Source: Rhodococcus yunnanensis NBRC 103083
GTDB lineage: Bacteria > Actinomycetota > Actinomycetes > Mycobacteriales > Mycobacteriaceae
Assembly: GCF_001895005.1 (NCBI RefSeq)
Contig: NZ_BCXH01000008.1
Location: 124,001 to 188,000 of the forward strand
Reading direction: 5' to 3'
DNA: 64,000 nucleotides
The translations under genes and the position numbers were made by a program. This document shows, in pieces, positions 63,481-64,000 of the stretch. Under the pieces are notes generated by a model. It made no database searches, was not told where the DNA came from, and saw only the letters and a list, made by a program, of their open reading frames with translations. Within the stretch, counting starts at the first letter, position 1. Each line of letters starts with the position of its first letter.

Positions 63481-64000
63481 TCGACTCGCCGTCGCGAACG
63501 AGGCGACTCCTGCTCGGTCTTGCGTTTTTTCTGGTGCTCATCCTCTTTCTCGGATGGTCGATCACCTCGTACAACAAGACTTTCAAGAAGGTCGTGAGCA
63601 TCGACCTGATCACCGACTCGGTGGGCAATGCCTTGCCGTCCAACGCGGACGTGAAAGTTCGCGGTCTGATCGTCGGCGAAGTGCGCTCGGCGTCGACGGT
63701 GGACGGTGTCGTCACCGCACACCTGGCGATCGATCCGGACAAGGCGGAGTTGATTCCGTCCAACGCAACGGCACGGTTGCTGCCCAAGACGCTGTTCGGT
63801 GAGCGCTATGTGTCGTTGATCGTGCCGGAGGGTGATACCGCCTCGCCGATCACGAACGGGACGGTCCTGAAACAGGACACCAGCGGAAGCGCGATCGAGG
63901 TCGGTCAGTTGCTCGACAATCTGCTGCCGTTGCTCGAAGCGATACCGCCGCAGGATCTGGCGAACACGCTCGGGGCACTCGCGCAGGGATTGAGTGGTCG
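63477..64000 (+). CDS. mceA: Mce family lipid-transfer protein, 5' part (cut by window edge)
   Basis: At least 174 residues. An N-terminal signal-anchor helix (LLLGLAFFLVLILFLGWSIT) is followed by the MCE/MlaD domain: VDLITDSVGN-like segment IDLITDSVGNALPSNADVKV, then RGLIVGEVRSASTVDGVVTA and ATARLLPKTLFGERYVSLIV. The helical domain begins at the edge. It overlaps yrbEB by 4 nt. First of the usual six mce genes; the A designation is by position. Confidence 0.9.
   Translation, partial: MIDSPSRTRRLLLGLAFFLVLILFLGWSITSYNKTFKKVVSIDLITDSVGNALPSNADVKVRGLIVGEVRSASTVDGVVTAHLAIDPDKAELIPSNATARLLPKTLFGERYVSLIVPEGDTASPITNGTVLKQDTSGSAIEVGQLLDNLLPLLEAIPPQDLANTLGALAQGLSG

Overview
The window is high-GC actinobacterial DNA from a mycolic-acid-bearing Mycobacteriales member. 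It is most likely Rhodococcus or a close Nocardiaceae relative. The reasons are: gene order closely follows the mycobacterial hemL-ccs-menA...menE-pitA-menB-menC-menD-mgtA-menG-ggr-grcC-htpX region and the rpmG-hadAB-trpT-secE-nusG-rplKA...rplJL-mkl region; there is an mce operon; GTG starts are very common; and many starts lie 6-7 nt after a TAnnnT -10 box, as expected for leaderless mRNAs. The assignment rests on gene content and synteny only.

Layout. 1-5.6 kb: the 3' part of hemL, a phosphoglycerate-mutase-like gene and the system II cytochrome c maturation set (ResA-like lipoprotein thioredoxin, CcdA, ResB, CcsB), all overlapping or nearly so. 5.6-9.3 kb: a MinD/ParA-like ATPase with a Pro/Thr-repeat N-terminus, a BldC-like HTH protein, small membrane proteins and a Cds1-like PLP enzyme. 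9.3-13.6 kb: an accessory-looking stretch with a DUF222/HNH (13E12-type) gene under a LexA-type box, an internally deleted HAD hydrolase and an APH-like kinase. 13.6-17.3 kb: pepN diverging from an HTH + Clp-N gene pair across two palindromes, then a holin-like membrane protein. 17.3-29.6 kb: menA, an Hsp70-fold protein, a large SARP/BTAD-AAA regulator, a DrrAB-type ABC exporter, a PIG-L deacetylase, menE, two DUF3349 genes and pitA. 29.6-37.2 kb: EAL and GGDEF genes, menB, a hotdog thioesterase and menC. 37.2-50.8 kb: DUF2252, AbrB-type and flavin-reductase-like genes, menD, a TetR/DUF308 pair, mgtA, menG, a geranylgeranyl-reductase-like gene, a polyprenyl diphosphate synthase, htpX and yajQ. 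51-60.3 kb: tRNA-Tyr, -Thr, -Met and -Trp, rpmG, hadAB, secE, nusG, rplK, rplA, two hydrolases, then rplJ and rplL behind a structured leader. 60.3-64 kb: mkl (mceG), two yrbE permeases and the first Mce protein, cut by the right edge.

Functionally the region is dominated by respiratory-chain maturation (cytochrome c, menaquinone and its isoprenoid tail), translation and transcription housekeeping, FAS-II dehydration and Mce lipid uptake. menA, B, C, D, E and G are all present, dispersed between unrelated genes. menF, menH and an assigned menI are not seen, but a hotdog thioesterase is translationally coupled to menC.

The most interesting non-coding signals are a LexA-like box that contains the start codon of a probable leaderless DUF222 gene, a pair of GTCAAC-N4-GTTGAC palindromes between pepN and the HTH/Clp-N genes, an 11-bp direct-repeat array resembling a PHO box upstream of pitA, and an inverted repeat family that flanks the polyprenyl synthase gene and supplies its N-terminal codons. 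No insertion sequence, CRISPR array, rRNA gene or replication origin was recognised.
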